From TMED109 sp002684605 (lineage in GTDB: Bacteria > Pseudomonadota > Alphaproteobacteria > TMED109): a stretch of DNA of 16,075 bases. Shown here one piece after another: positions 14,935 to 16,075 of the stretch (the stretch's first letter is position 1; each line of letters begins with the position of its first letter). The stretch lies in the NCBI GenBank assembly GCA_913046335.1, contig CAJWSU010000029.1, forward strand, positions 1-16,075. Direction: 5' to 3'. Under the pieces are notes generated by a model that did no database searches, had not been told where the DNA came from, and saw nothing but the letters and a program-made list of their open reading frames with translations. The position numbers were made by a program, and so were the translations under genes.

Positions 14935-15479
14935 TGGAATTTTTAAATTGGTTTTTTACTATTCTTACCATTCTAATAGCATGTATATTATCTATAACAG
15001 TATGGTCTAGAAAAGAAGTAAAATATAAAGTTTTATCTTTAATACTTGGTACATTTTGCTTTATAATAAGTTATGGTTCTATGCTAGAAATTTTAAGTAG
15101 ACCTAAACCGAAAAATTTAGAGTTACTTAATAAATACGCAAATGAATTAACGTTATTACATGTTAATTGGGTTGAAGGTGAAGCTATCTATTTACTTGTC
15201 CAATTAGATGATTTAAAAGAACCAAGACTTTATAAATTTCCTTGGAATGCTTCTCAAGCACAAGAATATGATGAAATGCTTGAAAAAGGACGCGAAAGTG
15301 GTGAAGAAGTAAAAATAACTAACCCTTTTTATCCTACTAATTCAGAAGAAAAGAAAACTCTTATCTATTCTTCTCCTGCCAAGCCCCTTCCTGAAAAAGA
15401 AGCGGCTCAACCTGGAATAACCTCGTATGATCCAGCAATAGAAGATAAACTCTTAGAAAGCAGAGATAAAAGAAAATAA
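14934..15479 (+). CDS. Two-helix membrane protein of unknown family ending the cassette
   Basis: I do not recognise this 181-residue protein. It has two predicted transmembrane helices (about 4-24 and 32-54) in a hairpin, followed by SRPKP (55-59). A soluble region contains WVEGEAIYLLVQL (79-91) and PRLYKFPWN (97-105), then an acidic, Pro-rich, probably disordered tail with a very charged end. By the usual positive-inside rule the basic R26-K32 loop between the helices would be cytoplasmic and the C-terminal domain periplasmic. The ATG at 14934 has a consensus AGGAGG six bases upstream and overlaps the previous stop by one base, so it is certainly translated with the channel cassette. A structural or regulatory role in that complex is inference. 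Confidence 0.8.
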   Translation: MEFLNWFFTILTILIACILSITVWSRKEVKYKVLSLILGTFCFIISYGSMLEILSRPKPKNLELLNKYANELTLLHVNWVEGEAIYLLVQLDDLKEPRLYKFPWNASQAQEYDEMLEKGRESGEEVKITNPFYPTNSEEKKTLIYSSPAKPLPEKEAAQPGITSYDPAIEDKLLESRDKRK

Positions 15480-15534
15480 TAATAAAGTTGATTTTATTAT
15501 TTAAGTGTTAGTTAAATATAATTATAAAGAAAAT

Positions 15535-16075
15535 ATGATCAAAAATTTAATATCTATAGAAAAGCTAAATAAAACATATAAAAATGGTTTTGCAGCTTTA
15601 AAGAAAGTTGATTTGAATATAAAAGAAGGCGAAATTTTTGCTCTTTTAGGACCTAATGGAGCAGGAAAATCTACTCTTATAAATATAATTTGTGGTCTAA
15701 CCCATCATTCGTCAGGAAGTATTACAGTAGACGGTTTAGATTTAGTAAAAAATAGAAAAAAAATCAAAACTTTAATAGGTTTAGTGCCCCAAGAGCTTCA
15801 TTTAGAATCATTTGAGACTGTATTTGACAATGTTAACTACTCTAGAGGTTTATGGGGAAAAGCTAATGATATTAATTTTACCAATACTCTTTTAAAAAAA
15901 TTAAATTTAGAAGATAAAAAATTTAGCCTTTTAATGCAATTATCTGGAGGCATGAAAAGAAGAGTTTTAATTGCTAAAGCATTATCTCATAGTCCTAAAA
16001 TACTATTTTTAGATGAGCCTTCAGCTGGAGTAGATATAGAGTTAAGAAAAGAAATGTGGAAAGTAATTTATTCGC
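15535..16075 (+). CDS. ABC transporter ATP-binding protein (ABC-2 type), partial
   Basis: This is the nucleotide-binding subunit of an ABC transporter, cut by the window end after 180 codons. Walker A is GPNGAGKST (39-47), the Q-loop glutamine is Q86, the signature is LSGGM (136-140) and Walker B is ILFLDEP (156-162). The layout, and particularly the K-R-R after the signature and the S-A-G-V-D D-loop region, resembles the YadG/NodI/daunorubicin-exporter group that pairs with an ABC-2 permease, expected beyond the window. The ATG at 15535 lies 55 bases after the previous gene with a weak AAAG upstream. Whether it belongs to the membrane cassette transcript is unclear, as no strong terminator lies between. 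Confidence 0.93.
   Translation, partial: MIKNLISIEKLNKTYKNGFAALKKVDLNIKEGEIFALLGPNGAGKSTLINIICGLTHHSSGSITVDGLDLVKNRKKIKTLIGLVPQELHLESFETVFDNVNYSRGLWGKANDINFTNTLLKKLNLEDKKFSLLMQLSGGMKRRVLIAKALSHSPKILFLDEPSAGVDIELRKEMWKVIYS

Noticed and set aside
13046..15479. Zorya anti-phage system
   Set aside because: Zorya also pairs a MotA-like protein with an anchored partner, but ZorA is much longer, ZorB has an OmpA-type domain, and helicase/nuclease genes follow. None of these is seen here.
15478..15501. Nine-pair A/T-only inverted repeat after the last cassette gene
   Set aside because: The stem has no G-C pair and no T-run follows; in DNA this AT-rich it is weak evidence for a terminator.

Overview
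The window is low-GC DNA, densely packed with genes, from a bacterium. The complex I genes are of the alphaproteobacterial type: separate nuoC and nuoD, a long NuoE, and the NuoA segments around residues 43-46 and 61-81. Short or overlapping gene junctions and the lanthanide-type PQQ dehydrogenase fit a streamlined marine alphaproteobacterium of the SAR11, HIMB59 or AEGEAN-169 kind. That placement is inference from gene content; no rRNA or tRNA gene is visible to fix it.

Region 1 (1-3863, minus strand) is a nuo operon in the order nuoA-B-C-D-E-F, with nuoF cut by the window edge. It encodes the peripheral arm of respiratory complex I plus the small membrane subunit NuoA. Region 2 (3968-7174) holds a type II haloacid-dehalogenase-like HAD hydrolase (minus), an AMP-forming acyl-CoA synthetase (plus) and a classical SDR oxidoreductase (minus). 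Region 3 (7248-9942, plus) is a tight operon of a zinc-free quinone-oxidoreductase-like MDR protein followed by queC, queE and queD, which make preQ0 for queuosine tRNA modification. It is noticeably more AT-rich and Lys/Asn-rich than its surroundings.

Region 4 (9944-12886, minus) is a periplasmic alcohol-oxidation unit: a lanthanide-type PQQ dehydrogenase with its own promoter and strong Shine-Dalgarno, an intrinsic terminator just after it, an unrecognised exported protein, and a mono-haem cytochrome c that is the likely electron acceptor. Region 5 (13046-15479, plus) is the least familiar part: a four-gene inner-membrane cassette with a MotA/TolQ/ExbB-type channel protein flanked by two paralogous ExbD/TolR-like single-pass proteins. 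These carry an unusual periplasmic domain with a D-x-D-L-W-V motif, and a two-helix membrane protein of unknown family ends the cassette. The window closes inside an ABC transporter ATPase gene (15535 onward).

The physiology suggested is electron input to the respiratory chain from NADH (complex I) and from periplasmic alcohol or aldehyde oxidation (PQQ enzyme to cytochrome c), beside a putative ion-gradient-driven envelope machine. No gap between genes exceeds about 160 bases. No tRNA, rRNA, CRISPR array, insertion sequence or prophage gene was seen.
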